DNA of 64,000 nt, from the NCBI RefSeq assembly GCF_044466355.1, contig NZ_JBITMQ010000015.1, positions 62,001 through 126,000 of the forward strand, written 5' to 3'. The first letter of the stretch is position 1. The number at the start of each line of letters is the position of its first letter. The translations under genes were made by a program, and so were the position numbers. Under the pieces are notes generated by a model. That model was not told the DNA's origin. It was given only the letters and a program-made list of their open reading frames with translations, and searched no databases. Origin of the DNA: Actinophytocola sp044466355. Lineage in GTDB: Bacteria; Actinomycetota; Actinomycetes; Mycobacteriales; Pseudonocardiaceae. This document shows, piece after piece, positions 6,248 to 14,869 of the stretch.

Positions 6248-9172
6248 GTGCCCCGAATCCCACGACCGAAACCTCGCTGGGTCGCCGCCGGGCTGGTCGC
6301 CGTCCTCGTCGCCGCAGGCGGCCTGGTCTGGCTGAACAGCGGTGACGACCCCGCCGAGGTCCACGCGCGCGAGCTGACGCTGGCCGGCGCCCAGGGTCCC
6401 GGCGACCCGGCCCCGGTGAAGCTCGACGCGACCCTCTACCTGCCGGAACAGACCCCCGCGCCCGCGATCATCGTGGCGCACGGCTTCGGCGGCTCGAAGG
6501 ACAGCGTCGACGGCGACGCCCGTGAGCTGGCGCAACGCGGTTTCGTCGTACTCGCGTACTCCGCCCGCGGGTTCGGGCGCAGCGAGGGGCAGATCGGGCT
6601 GAACTCGCCCCAGTACGAGGTGGCGGACGCGTCGAAGCTCGTCGACTGGCTCGGTGAGCGGCCCGAGGTCACCCAGGACGGCGACGGCGACCCGAAGGTC
6701 GGCGTGACCGGCGGGTCGTACGGCGGTTCGCTGTCGCTGCTGCTCGCGGGCACCGACAAGCGGGTCGACACGCTCGTCCCCGCGATCACCTACAACGACC
6801 TCAGCCAGGCTCTCCTGCCGAACTCGGCCACCACCGACGACACCGTCCCCGGCACGCCCGCCGCCAACGCGTTCGCGGAGAACGGCGTGTTCAAGCGGTC
6901 GTGGGCGGGCATCTTCTTCTCCGCGGGCGCGGGCGGCGCGGGTCTCGCCGACCCGACCGCCGACGCGGTGGAGGAGGGTGACGAGGACGACGACATCGAC
7001 ATGCCGTCCGGCGGCACGGGTGGCGCCGGTGGCACGGACTCCGGCGCCGACGGCGGCGCCCCGGGCGGTTCGAACACGGGCACGAGCCGTGCGGGCGCCG
7101 CCCAGCCGGGCGGGGACCAGGCGGGCGACCCGTGCGGTCGGTTCCGGCCGGAGTTCTGCGCCGCCTACGCCGAGGTGGCGACGACCGGCCGCGCGAGCCA
7201 GGAGACCGTGGACCTGCTGCGGTCCGTCTCCCCCATGCGGGTCACCGAGAACATCACCCAGCCGACGATGCTGGTGCAGGGCGAGCAGGACACGCTGTTC
7301 GGCCTCGACCAGGCCGACGCCAACGCGCGGCAGATCGCCGAGGCGGGCGGCAAGGTGAAGGTCGTCTGGTACACCGGCGGCCACGACGGCGGCCGTCCCG
7401 GCCCCGAGCTGCGCGGCCAGATCGCCGACTGGTTCGACTTCCACCTCCGCGGCCAGGGCGAGGACCCCGGCGAGGGCCTGTCATACGCGGTGCAGGGCGC
7501 GCTGCGGGTGCAGGGTGCGCCGTCCGTGCGGACGGTCAGCACCGGCACCTACCCCGGTCTGGACGGCGCGGACGCCACACAGCGCCGCGGCGTCCCGGTC
7601 TTCGGGCCGGAGCAGACGATCGTCAACCCGCCCGGCGGCAACCCGGCGTCGATCAGCAGCCTGCCGGGGCTCGGGTCGATCATCGGCAGCTCGTCGCGGC
7701 TGGTCGGCCGGGTGTCGATCGACCTGCCGGGCCAGGCCGCGCAGTTCCGGAGCAGGCCGCTGGACTCGCAGCTGCTGATCGCGGGCTCGAGCACCGTGCG
7801 GCTGCGGGTCGCCGCGGTCCCGGGTGCGGCGCCGCCCGCGGCCGAGGGCGCGGTGCTGTTCGCGAAGCTGTACGACGTGAGCCCGGACGGCATCCGGGTC
7901 CTGCCGGGGTCGGCGGTGTCGCCGTTCCGGATCCCGGCGCTGCCCGCGGACGGCTCGCCGGTCGAGGTGACCGTGACGCTGCCGGGCATCGTCCGGCCGA
8001 TCGAGACCGACCGGAGCATCGCGCTGGTGGTCAGCACGACCGACCAGGCGTACGCGCCGTCCACGCAGGCGGCGGCGTACCGGGTGTCCGTCGCCGAGGG
8101 CGCCGTGGTCGAGGCGCCGGTCGTGTCCGGCACCCGCACCGGCAACGAGGTGCCCGCGGGCCCGCTGGTCGGGATCGCGGTCGTGCTCGGGCTGGTCGCG
8201 GTCGCGGCGGTCTGGGGCGCGTTCCGCAGGCGCCGGGCGACCGACGTCGACCCCGGGCTGACCGATGTCCCGCTGGTGATCGAGGGGCTGTCGAAGCGGT
8301 ACCCGGGCGGCGTGACCGCGGTGAACGACCTGTCGTTCCGGGTCGAGGCCGGTCAGGTGCTCGGTCTGCTCGGCCCGAACGGCGCGGGCAAGACCACGTC
8401 GCTGCGCATGCTGATGGGGCTCATCCAGCCCACCGGCGGCACGATCAGGGTGTTCGGGCACAAGGTGTACTCCGGTGCGCCCGTGCTGTCCCGGATCGGC
8501 TCGTTCGTCGAGGGCGCCGGGTTCCTGCCGCACCTGTCGGGGCAGGCGAACCTGGAGCTGTACTGGGCGGCGACGGGCAGGCCGCCGGACAAGGCGCACG
8601 TCGAGGAGGCCCTGGAGATCGCGGGCCTCGGCAAGGCGGTGCACCGCAAGGTGCGGACCTACAGCCAGGGCATGCGGCAGCGGCTCGCGATCGCGCAGGC
8701 CATGCTCGGCCTGCCGGATCTGCTGGTGCTCGACGAACCGACCAACGGGCTCGACCCGCCCCAGATCCACCAGATGCGCGCCGTCCTGCGGCGGTACGCC
8801 TCGACCGGGCGGACCGTGGTGGTCTCCTCGCACCTGCTCGCCGAGGTGGAGCAGACGTGTGACCACGTGGTGGTCATGCACCAGGGCAGGCTCGTCGCGT
8901 CCGGCCGGGTCGAGGAGATCGTCGGCGGCAGCGGCGAGGCGACGTTCCGGGTCGACCGTCCCGGCGACGCCGCGGACGTGCTGCGCGGCGTGGCGGGCGT
9001 GTCCGAGGTCGAGGTGGAGGGCAACCAGGTCCACGCGGACCTCGACGGCATGCCCAGGTCCGCGGCGCTGGCCAAGCTGGTCGGCGCGGGTGTCGCGGTG
9101 GAACAGGCAGGCCCGCGGCGGCGGCTCGAGGACGCGTTCCTGCAGCTGGTCGGAGAGGAGACGTCCCGATGA
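6248..9172 (+). CDS. Fusion of an extracytoplasmic alpha/beta hydrolase (X-Pro dipeptidase/CocE type) with an ABC transporter ATPase
   Basis: 974 aa from the GTG at 6248. A TACTTT -10-like box ends 6 bases upstream, so the mRNA may be leaderless. Residues 10-30 are a membrane anchor. An alpha/beta hydrolase follows, with VAHGFGGSKDS (oxyanion region) and the nucleophile elbow GGSYGGS. A Gly/Ser/Asp-rich insertion sits near residues 240-290. A peptidase S15-like C-terminal beta region precedes a second transmembrane segment near residue 650. The last 300 residues are an ABC ATPase with GPNGAGKTT, YSQGMRQRLAIAQAM and LLVLDEPTNGLDP. The two membrane segments place the hydrolase outside and the ATPase inside. 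The stop overlaps the start of the permease gene. Confidence 0.88.
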   Translation: MPRIPRPKPRWVAAGLVAVLVAAGGLVWLNSGDDPAEVHARELTLAGAQGPGDPAPVKLDATLYLPEQTPAPAIIVAHGFGGSKDSVDGDARELAQRGFVVLAYSARGFGRSEGQIGLNSPQYEVADASKLVDWLGERPEVTQDGDGDPKVGVTGGSYGGSLSLLLAGTDKRVDTLVPAITYNDLSQALLPNSATTDDTVPGTPAANAFAENGVFKRSWAGIFFSAGAGGAGLADPTADAVEEGDEDDDIDMPSGGTGGAGGTDSGADGGAPGGSNTGTSRAGAAQPGGDQAGDPCGRFRPEFCAAYAEVATTGRASQETVDLLRSVSPMRVTENITQPTMLVQGEQDTLFGLDQADANARQIAEAGGKVKVVWYTGGHDGGRPGPELRGQIADWFDFHLRGQGEDPGEGLSYAVQGALRVQGAPSVRTVSTGTYPGLDGADATQRRGVPVFGPEQTIVNPPGGNPASISSLPGLGSIIGSSSRLVGRVSIDLPGQAAQFRSRPLDSQLLIAGSSTVRLRVAAVPGAAPPAAEGAVLFAKLYDVSPDGIRVLPGSAVSPFRIPALPADGSPVEVTVTLPGIVRPIETDRSIALVVSTTDQAYAPSTQAAAYRVSVAEGAVVEAPVVSGTRTGNEVPAGPLVGIAVVLGLVAVAAVWGAFRRRRATDVDPGLTDVPLVIEGLSKRYPGGVTAVNDLSFRVEAGQVLGLLGPNGAGKTTSLRMLMGLIQPTGGTIRVFGHKVYSGAPVLSRIGSFVEGAGFLPHLSGQANLELYWAATGRPPDKAHVEEALEIAGLGKAVHRKVRTYSQGMRQRLAIAQAMLGLPDLLVLDEPTNGLDPPQIHQMRAVLRRYASTGRTVVVSSHLLAEVEQTCDHVVVMHQGRLVASGRVEEIVGGSGEATFRVDRPGDAADVLRGVAGVSEVEVEGNQVHADLDGMPRSAALAKLVGAGVAVEQAGPRRRLEDAFLQLVGEETSR

Positions 9173-10098
9173 GCGAGGCGAACGGAGTACACACCGACGA
9201 GGCGGCCATCGAGCAGCTCACGGACGCGGCGTCGCACGAGGAGCACGGGGTGCAGGCGGACGGCTCGGTCACGGGCTACCGGGCGGGCCGGACGCTGCGG
9301 CTGCGGGTCGAGCTGGTCCGCCAGCTGCGGCGCCGCCGCGTGCAGCTGGTGCTCGGGTTCCTGGTCCTGCTGCCGTGGATCCTGTGGGCGGCGTTCGAGT
9401 TCGGCACGGACAACCAGGACAACCGGTCCGGCGGGTTCGTCGACCTGGCGACGTCGTCGGCACCGAACTTCGTGGTGTTCGTGCTGTTCGCGGTGTCGAG
9501 CTTCCTGCTGCCGATGATCGTGGCGCTGTTCTTCGGCGACACGATCGCGTCGGAGGCGTCGTGGTCGTCGCTGAAGTACCTGCTGGCCATGCCGGTCCCC
9601 CGGCACCGGCTGATGCGGCAGAAGGCGATCGCGTCGGGGCTGCTGTCGTTCTTCGCGATCACGCTGCTGCCCGCGGTGGCGCTGCTCGTTGGCGTGATCT
9701 TCTACGGCACCGGCGAGGCGGTCAGCCCCACCGGGGACGCGATCTCGTTCTCCGACTCGATGCTGGCGCTGCTGTTCACGGTGCTGTACCTGGCGGAGCA
9801 CCTGCTGTGGGTGGCCGGGCTGGCGCTGTTCCTGACGGTGTCGACGGACGCGCCGCTCGGCGCGGTCGGCGGCACGGTGCTGGTGGCGATCCTGTCGTCG
9901 ATCCTGGACCAGATCACCGCGCTGGAGGGGCTGCGGAACTACCTGCCGACGCACTACGCGTTCGCGTGGTCGGACCTGATCTCCACGGACGTCGACTGGT
10001 CGAACATGGCGGCGGGCGCGTTCTCGGCGGTGGCGTACGCGGCGTTCTTCGGGTTGCTCGCGGCTCGCCGTTTCCGCACGAAGGACATCACGTCGTAG
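9169..10098 (+). CDS. ABC transporter permease (ABC-2 type)
   Basis: 309 aa. The ATG overlaps the stop of the hydrolase-ATPase fusion by 4 bases, indicating tight coupling. After a charged N-terminus of about 50 residues there are six hydrophobic segments (for example VQLVLGFLVLLPWILWAAF and VFVLFAVSSFLLPMIVALFF), the layout of ABC-2 export permeases. It should pair with the ATPase half of the preceding protein to make an exporter. The cargo is unknown; because the partner also carries an external hydrolase, the exported product may be processed or degraded on exit. Confidence 0.85.
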   Translation: MSEANGVHTDEAAIEQLTDAASHEEHGVQADGSVTGYRAGRTLRLRVELVRQLRRRRVQLVLGFLVLLPWILWAAFEFGTDNQDNRSGGFVDLATSSAPNFVVFVLFAVSSFLLPMIVALFFGDTIASEASWSSLKYLLAMPVPRHRLMRQKAIASGLLSFFAITLLPAVALLVGVIFYGTGEAVSPTGDAISFSDSMLALLFTVLYLAEHLLWVAGLALFLTVSTDAPLGAVGGTVLVAILSSILDQITALEGLRNYLPTHYAFAWSDLISTDVDWSNMAAGAFSAVAYAAFFGLLAARRFRTKDITS

Positions 10099-10100
10099 AC

Positions 10101-10853
10101 GTGAGCGAGACGTTGCCGGAGGGTGTGCCGTCCGGGCACCACTTCCTGCGGGGAAGGACGCGGTTGTGGTGCTCGGACGTGCTGCCCGAGAACCTGCCCG
10201 AGCTGTGGGCGACGCTGCGCGAGCAGCGGGAGACCACCGGCGTCACGCCCTTCCTGACCTGGCCTGAGGACGTGTACGGGCCACGGGATCCGGCCGAGGT
10301 GGACACCGTCGACCTGGGCGTCGTGCTCCCCGAGCGGTTCGCCCACTATCGACGGGACCTGCTGCGACACCAGGCGGCTCCGGAACCGGAGTGGCCGTAC
10401 AACCCGGGTCCGCCGTTCGAGAGCTGGCCAGGGCTGGCACCTCCGACGCCTCTCGATCCGGACTATCCCGATCCGGTGGACGCGGCGGCGCGCACCGTGG
10501 CGGCGATCGTGCGGTCGGACCCGCATGGCCTGCCGGACTGCCGGCTCGTGCTCGTCCCAGCCGCGTGGGGCACCGACGTTCTGGCGCACTTCGGGTGGTT
10601 TGCCGACGCGCCACTCAGCTTGTTCTGCGCGCTGCTGCGAAGCTGGCACGAACGCTTCGGCGCCGAGGTGGTGGCGGCGTTCGGTGGTGAGGTCCACGTC
10701 GCCGTTCCCCGGCCGCCGATGACGCAGGACCACGCCGACGTCGTCGCCGTCGAACACGTGCTGACCAACGCGGACAACGTGGGGGGTTCGGTGTTCCCCG
10801 AGTACTCCGCCGAACTCGTCCGCAGGATCCGGTGGACTTTCTGGTGGGACTGA
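10101..10853 (+). CDS. DUF4253 domain protein
   Basis: 250 aa from the GTG at 10101, two bases after the permease stop. The C-terminal half matches the DUF4253 pattern as I recall it: CRLVLVPAAWGTDVLAHFGWFAD, LSLFCALLRSWHERFGAEVVAAFGGEVHVAV, then a DHADVVAVEHVLTNADNV block. These are soluble proteins of unknown function, frequent in actinobacteria. No signal peptide or catalytic motif stands out. The close spacing suggests co-transcription with the ABC exporter, but a functional link is not shown by the sequence. Confidence 0.72.
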   Translation: MSETLPEGVPSGHHFLRGRTRLWCSDVLPENLPELWATLREQRETTGVTPFLTWPEDVYGPRDPAEVDTVDLGVVLPERFAHYRRDLLRHQAAPEPEWPYNPGPPFESWPGLAPPTPLDPDYPDPVDAAARTVAAIVRSDPHGLPDCRLVLVPAAWGTDVLAHFGWFADAPLSLFCALLRSWHERFGAEVVAAFGGEVHVAVPRPPMTQDHADVVAVEHVLTNADNVGGSVFPEYSAELVRRIRWTFWWD

Positions 10854-10889
10854 GGATCATCGCCCCTCGAGTCCTGACATGATCGCGGC

Positions 10890-11330
10890 ATGATCTCGCG
10901 CGCATGCCTGCGTTGCGGGGAACGCCAGGAGCAGGTCGTCGACATCGACCTGCGCGGCGTTCCCCACAACAGCGCGGGGCACGATCACGTGTACGACTGG
11001 GACATCGTGCTGTCCTGCACCGGCTGCGAGTTCGGTGAGCTGCGGGTCTACTCCCACGACTGCTGGTCCCACTACGAGGACGAGGACTGGGACATGGAGT
11101 GGTCGGGCCAGCTCGACGCGGTGATGCTCGGCCTGCTTCGCCGGTCGCTGTCGGACTGCCCGGACACGTCGAACCCGACGTGCGCGTGCGCGGCACACGC
11201 GTCGTTGCGGAAGACCGCCGCCTACACGCACAAACTGCGGATCGACACCGCCCCGAGGGCGACGCTGGGCACCGACCGTCCGTTCAGCAAGGTGACACTG
11301 GACGACGAGGGCGTGCCCAGCTTCGCCTAG
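10890..11330 (+). CDS. Cys-rich hypothetical protein with zinc-ribbon-like motifs
   Basis: 146 aa. An N-terminal CLRC pair and a second pair in LSCTGCEFGEL (about residues 43-46) could form one zinc ribbon. A further Cys cluster lies in SDCPDTSNPTCACAAH. The middle is strongly acidic and aromatic (YSHDCWSHYEDEDWDMEW). No named family is recognised. It overlaps the convergent VWA gene by 4 bases at its 3' end, so both genes must stop here. It may be the last gene of the exporter operon. Confidence 0.65.
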   Translation: MISRACLRCGERQEQVVDIDLRGVPHNSAGHDHVYDWDIVLSCTGCEFGELRVYSHDCWSHYEDEDWDMEWSGQLDAVMLGLLRRSLSDCPDTSNPTCACAAHASLRKTAAYTHKLRIDTAPRATLGTDRPFSKVTLDDEGVPSFA

Positions 11331-13261
11331 CGGGCCCGGCGGGAACGCAGGTAGTCACCCACCACGGCGGCGCCCAGCCCGTCGAGGTCCGGGGCGACGA
11401 CGCGCCCGCCGCTGCGGCGGGCGATCAGGTCGACGAACTGCTCCAGCCGGGGGTCGTCGCCCAGCATGAACACCGTCACCGACGCGCCCAGCTTGGCCAG
11501 TGCGTCCACCTCCGCGACCGTCTTGCGCAGAGTCCTGGGCTCCGGCGGGTAGGCGAACTCGGCTTCCCCGTCCGGTTCCAGGTGGGCGGTGGGCTCGCCG
11601 TCGGTCACCACGAGGACCACCGGCTGCGCGTCGGAGTGCCTGCGCAGGTGGCGTCCCGCCAGCAGCAGCGCGTGGTGCAGGTTCGTGCCCTGCTCCCACA
11701 CGCCTTCGAGCCCGACCAGCTCCGGCAGCTCCACCGACCGCGCGTGCCGGCCGAACGTGATGAGCTGCAAGGCGTCCGTGCGGAACCGTGTCGAGATCAG
11801 CTGGTGCAGCGCGAGCGCGGTGCGCTTCATCGGCACCCACCGGCCGTCCTGCACCATCGACCACGACGTGTCCACGCACAACGCGACCGCCGCACGGGTC
11901 CGTTGCTCGGTCTCCGCGACCTCGACGTCCACGACGTCCAGTGACACCTCGCCGCCCGCTGAGCGCAGGACCGCGTTGCGCACGGTGCGCGAGACGTCCC
12001 ACGAGGCCGTGTCACCGAACTCCCACGGGCGGCTCGCCCCGGTCGGCTCGCCGGACGCACCGGACAGCGCCGAGTCCCGCTGACCCGTGTTGCGCGCGGT
12101 GGCCAGCACGTCCTTCAACGCCGTCTGTCCCAGCCGCCGCAACGCCTTGGGCGACAAGCGAAGCGAGCCATCCGGGGCACGTTCCAGCAGGCCCTGGTCG
12201 CGCAGCTGCTGCTCCAGTTCGGCGAGGCGCCGGGCGTCCACCCTGGCCTCGTCGCCCAGCTGACGTTCCAGCGCCTCCAGGTCGATGTCCTCCAGCCGCG
12301 CCCCCGGGTACGACTGCGCCAGCTGCTCGGCCAGCGCGTCCAGCTCGGCGAGGTCGGCCATGGCCTGCGCGCCCTCGCCCATGCCGAGCGGCTGGTTGCC
12401 GCGGAACCGCGCCGAACCGGTCCAGTCCTCGCCGGGGCGCAGCGCACGCAGGTTCTGGTCGAGCGTCGAGACCTGGTCGAGCAGGCGGGGGTCGCCGAAC
12501 GCGGACGCCATCAGGTCCGACAGCTCGGCCCGCTGCTGGTCGGACATCGAGTTCATCATCCGCTGCGCGGCGGCGGCACGGGCCGCCAGCGCGTCGATCA
12601 GCTCCTCGGTGTCGCGCGGGTTCTCCGGGAAGAACTCGCCGTGCTTGCGCATGAAGTCGCCGAACTGCCGGGTGGTGTCGTCGCCGCGCAGGTGGGACAG
12701 TAGGAGGTCGTTGAGGTCCGCCATCATCTGCCGGATCCGTTCGGTGTCCTCCGGGCTCATGTTCTGCAGGGCCTGCTTCATGCCCTGGAACCGCGACTCC
12801 ATCAGCTCCTGGCCGAGCAGGTTGCGGATCTGCTCGTACTTCTGCCGCGCCTCGTCGGACCGCCAGTCGTACTCGGACAGTTCGCGGACGGCCGCGGCGG
12901 TGCCGGACGGCAGCGCGTCGAGCTGCGCCTCCCGGAACCGGGCGTCGTCGTCCGGGTCGGGGAACAGCGCCGTCTTCTCCGCCGCCACGGCCTCGTCGAG
13001 CAGCTGCCGCACCTGCTGCAGCGTCCCGTCGAGGTTGTGGCGGCGCTGGATCTGCGACCGCTTCTCCCACAGCCGCCGCGTCAGCTCGTCGAGGCCCGCG
13101 TTCTGCCGGGTGCCGCGCCGGAGCAGCTCCTCCAGCGCGGACCTCGGCGACCGGCCGTCCATGACGTCCCGCCCGATCGCGTCGAGGGCGTCCCGCAGGT
13201 CGACCGGTGGCGCGAGCGGGTCGGGACCGTCGTAGTACCTGCCATACGTAAATCGGCTCAT
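11327..13261 (-). CDS. VWA domain protein (Rv0959-like), partner of an AAA ATPase
   Basis: 644 aa. The first 430 residues are charged, helical and Gln/Arg/Glu-rich without membrane segments. The C-terminal 200 residues form a von Willebrand A domain with an intact metal-binding MIDAS motif in ALCVDTSWSM, a Thr in GTNLHHAL and Asp in VVTDGEPTA. It starts 4 bases inside the end of the upstream AAA gene, so the two are coupled, in the same order as Rv0958-Rv0959 of M. tuberculosis. Such MoxR/chelatase-VWA pairs act as chaperone-like remodelling machines; the client is unknown. Confidence 0.85.
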   Translation of the reverse strand: MSRFTYGRYYDGPDPLAPPVDLRDALDAIGRDVMDGRSPRSALEELLRRGTRQNAGLDELTRRLWEKRSQIQRRHNLDGTLQQVRQLLDEAVAAEKTALFPDPDDDARFREAQLDALPSGTAAAVRELSEYDWRSDEARQKYEQIRNLLGQELMESRFQGMKQALQNMSPEDTERIRQMMADLNDLLLSHLRGDDTTRQFGDFMRKHGEFFPENPRDTEELIDALAARAAAAQRMMNSMSDQQRAELSDLMASAFGDPRLLDQVSTLDQNLRALRPGEDWTGSARFRGNQPLGMGEGAQAMADLAELDALAEQLAQSYPGARLEDIDLEALERQLGDEARVDARRLAELEQQLRDQGLLERAPDGSLRLSPKALRRLGQTALKDVLATARNTGQRDSALSGASGEPTGASRPWEFGDTASWDVSRTVRNAVLRSAGGEVSLDVVDVEVAETEQRTRAAVALCVDTSWSMVQDGRWVPMKRTALALHQLISTRFRTDALQLITFGRHARSVELPELVGLEGVWEQGTNLHHALLLAGRHLRRHSDAQPVVLVVTDGEPTAHLEPDGEAEFAYPPEPRTLRKTVAEVDALAKLGASVTVFMLGDDPRLEQFVDLIARRSGGRVVAPDLDGLGAAVVGDYLRSRRAR

Positions 13262-14667
13262 GGGCCGTAGACCGTCGTTCCCTCGTCGGAGTCCTTCGCG
13301 AGCTTGCGCCGCAGGTACAGCGACTCCAGCGCCAGCTCGATCGCGGCGGCGATCCGGCCCGCGCCGTGGGCGGGCTTGACGCCGAGCCTGGTGGCGACCT
13401 CGTGCAGCACCGGCAGCTCCGGCAGTGCCTCCAGCACCTCGGCGCCGGGCACCCGCTCACCGGTGGCGACCAGGTGCCCGTCGGCCACCGCGTCGACCAG
13501 CGGGCGCAAGTCGAGGCCCGCGAACCGGTCCTTGGCGGTCTCGGCGACCGCGCGGCGCAGCAGGTGCGTCAGGTGCTCGGTCTCGCGACCCTCCTCACCG
13601 GACTCGAACTCGAGCTTGCCGCGCAGTACGGCCGGCACCGAGTCGAGGTCGATCGGCCGGGCCACGGCCGGGTACTCGCCGATCAGCGCGGACCGGCGCA
13701 GCGCGGCGGCGGCGACCGTCTCCGCGGCGGCGACGGCGAACCGCGCGGACACGCCGGAGCGCTGGTCGATGGCCGACGACTCGCGCAGGTTCCGCACGAA
13801 CCGGGCCAGCACCTCCAAGAGCTCGTCGCCGACCTCGGCGACCAGGTCCGCCTCCTGCTTGATCACGTCCACCTCGGCGGCGACGGACAGCGGGTAGTGC
13901 GTGACGACCTCGGCACCGAAGCGGTCCTTCAGCGGGGTGATGATGCGGCCGCGGTTGGTGTAGTCCTCGGGGTTGGAGGTGGCGACCAGCAGCACGTCGA
14001 GCGGGAGCCGCAGGGTGTAGCCGCGGACCTGGATGTCCCGCTCCTCCATGACGTTCAGCAGCGCCACCTGGATCCGCTCGGCCAGGTCGGGCAGCTCGTT
14101 GATCGCGACGATGCCGCGGTGCGCCCTCGGCACGAGTCCGAAGTGGATGGTCTCGGGGTCGCCGAGCGTGCGGCCCTGCGCGACCTTCACCGGGTCGACG
14201 TCACCGATCAGGTCTCCGACGGACGTGTCCGGGGTGGCGAGCTTCTCGGAGTACCGCTCGGACCGGTGCCGCCACACGACGGGCAGGTCGTCGCCCAGCT
14301 CGGCGGCACGGCGGCGGGACTCCGGCGTGATCGGGTCGAGCGGGTGCTCGCCGAGCTCGGCGCCCTCGATCACGGGCGTCCACTCGTCGAGCAGGCGGAC
14401 CACGGTGCGCAGCAGCCGGGTCTTGCCCTGGCCGCGCTCACCGAGCAGCACGACGTCGTGGCCCGCGAGGAGCGCGCGCTCCAGCTGTGGGAGGACGGTC
14501 TTGTCGAAGCCGACGATGCCGGGCCACGGGTCACGCCCCTCGCGCAACGCGGCCAGCAGGTTGTCACGGATCTCGGTCTTCACGCCGCGCGGCAGGTGCG
14601 CCGCGGCGCGCAGCTCTCCCGCGGTGCGCGGGAGGTTCTCGGGTGGGGTGGGAACAGCGCCTGTCAC
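13258..14667 (-). CDS. MoxR/magnesium-chelatase-type AAA+ ATPase (Rv0958-like)
   Basis: 469 aa. Walker A is LLGERGQGKTRLL (about residues 75-87). A Walker B/sensor region reads HRGIVAINELPDL, followed by LLVATSNPEDYTNRGRIITPLKDRFG, characteristic of chelatase-I-like and sigma-54-like AAA modules. It is not a photosynthetic chelatase: there is no ChlD/ChlH partner, only the VWA gene overlapping its 3' end. It probably remodels or inserts a cofactor in an unidentified target together with that protein. A 202-base non-coding gap separates it from the divergent kinase-like gene. Confidence 0.85.
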   Translation of the reverse strand: MTGAVPTPPENLPRTAGELRAAAHLPRGVKTEIRDNLLAALREGRDPWPGIVGFDKTVLPQLERALLAGHDVVLLGERGQGKTRLLRTVVRLLDEWTPVIEGAELGEHPLDPITPESRRRAAELGDDLPVVWRHRSERYSEKLATPDTSVGDLIGDVDPVKVAQGRTLGDPETIHFGLVPRAHRGIVAINELPDLAERIQVALLNVMEERDIQVRGYTLRLPLDVLLVATSNPEDYTNRGRIITPLKDRFGAEVVTHYPLSVAAEVDVIKQEADLVAEVGDELLEVLARFVRNLRESSAIDQRSGVSARFAVAAAETVAAAALRRSALIGEYPAVARPIDLDSVPAVLRGKLEFESGEEGRETEHLTHLLRRAVAETAKDRFAGLDLRPLVDAVADGHLVATGERVPGAEVLEALPELPVLHEVATRLGVKPAHGAGRIAAAIELALESLYLRRKLAKDSDEGTTVYGP

Positions 14668-14869
14668 CGTTACGACGCTACGCAGGTCTGCCCGATCAGT
14701 CGACGTGGAGTGACTCCAGGAGGCCTTGACTGGCGGTCACAGCCCGTTAAGCTCGCGTTCGGAGCGTGCTTGGGGAGCGCGCCGCGACTCGCCGGAAGGC
14801 TCGAAGCCACCCCTCGCGGACGTGTGTTCCGGCCCGTGCGAGTCCGGGTCCGTGCAGCGAGGTGCTCCC

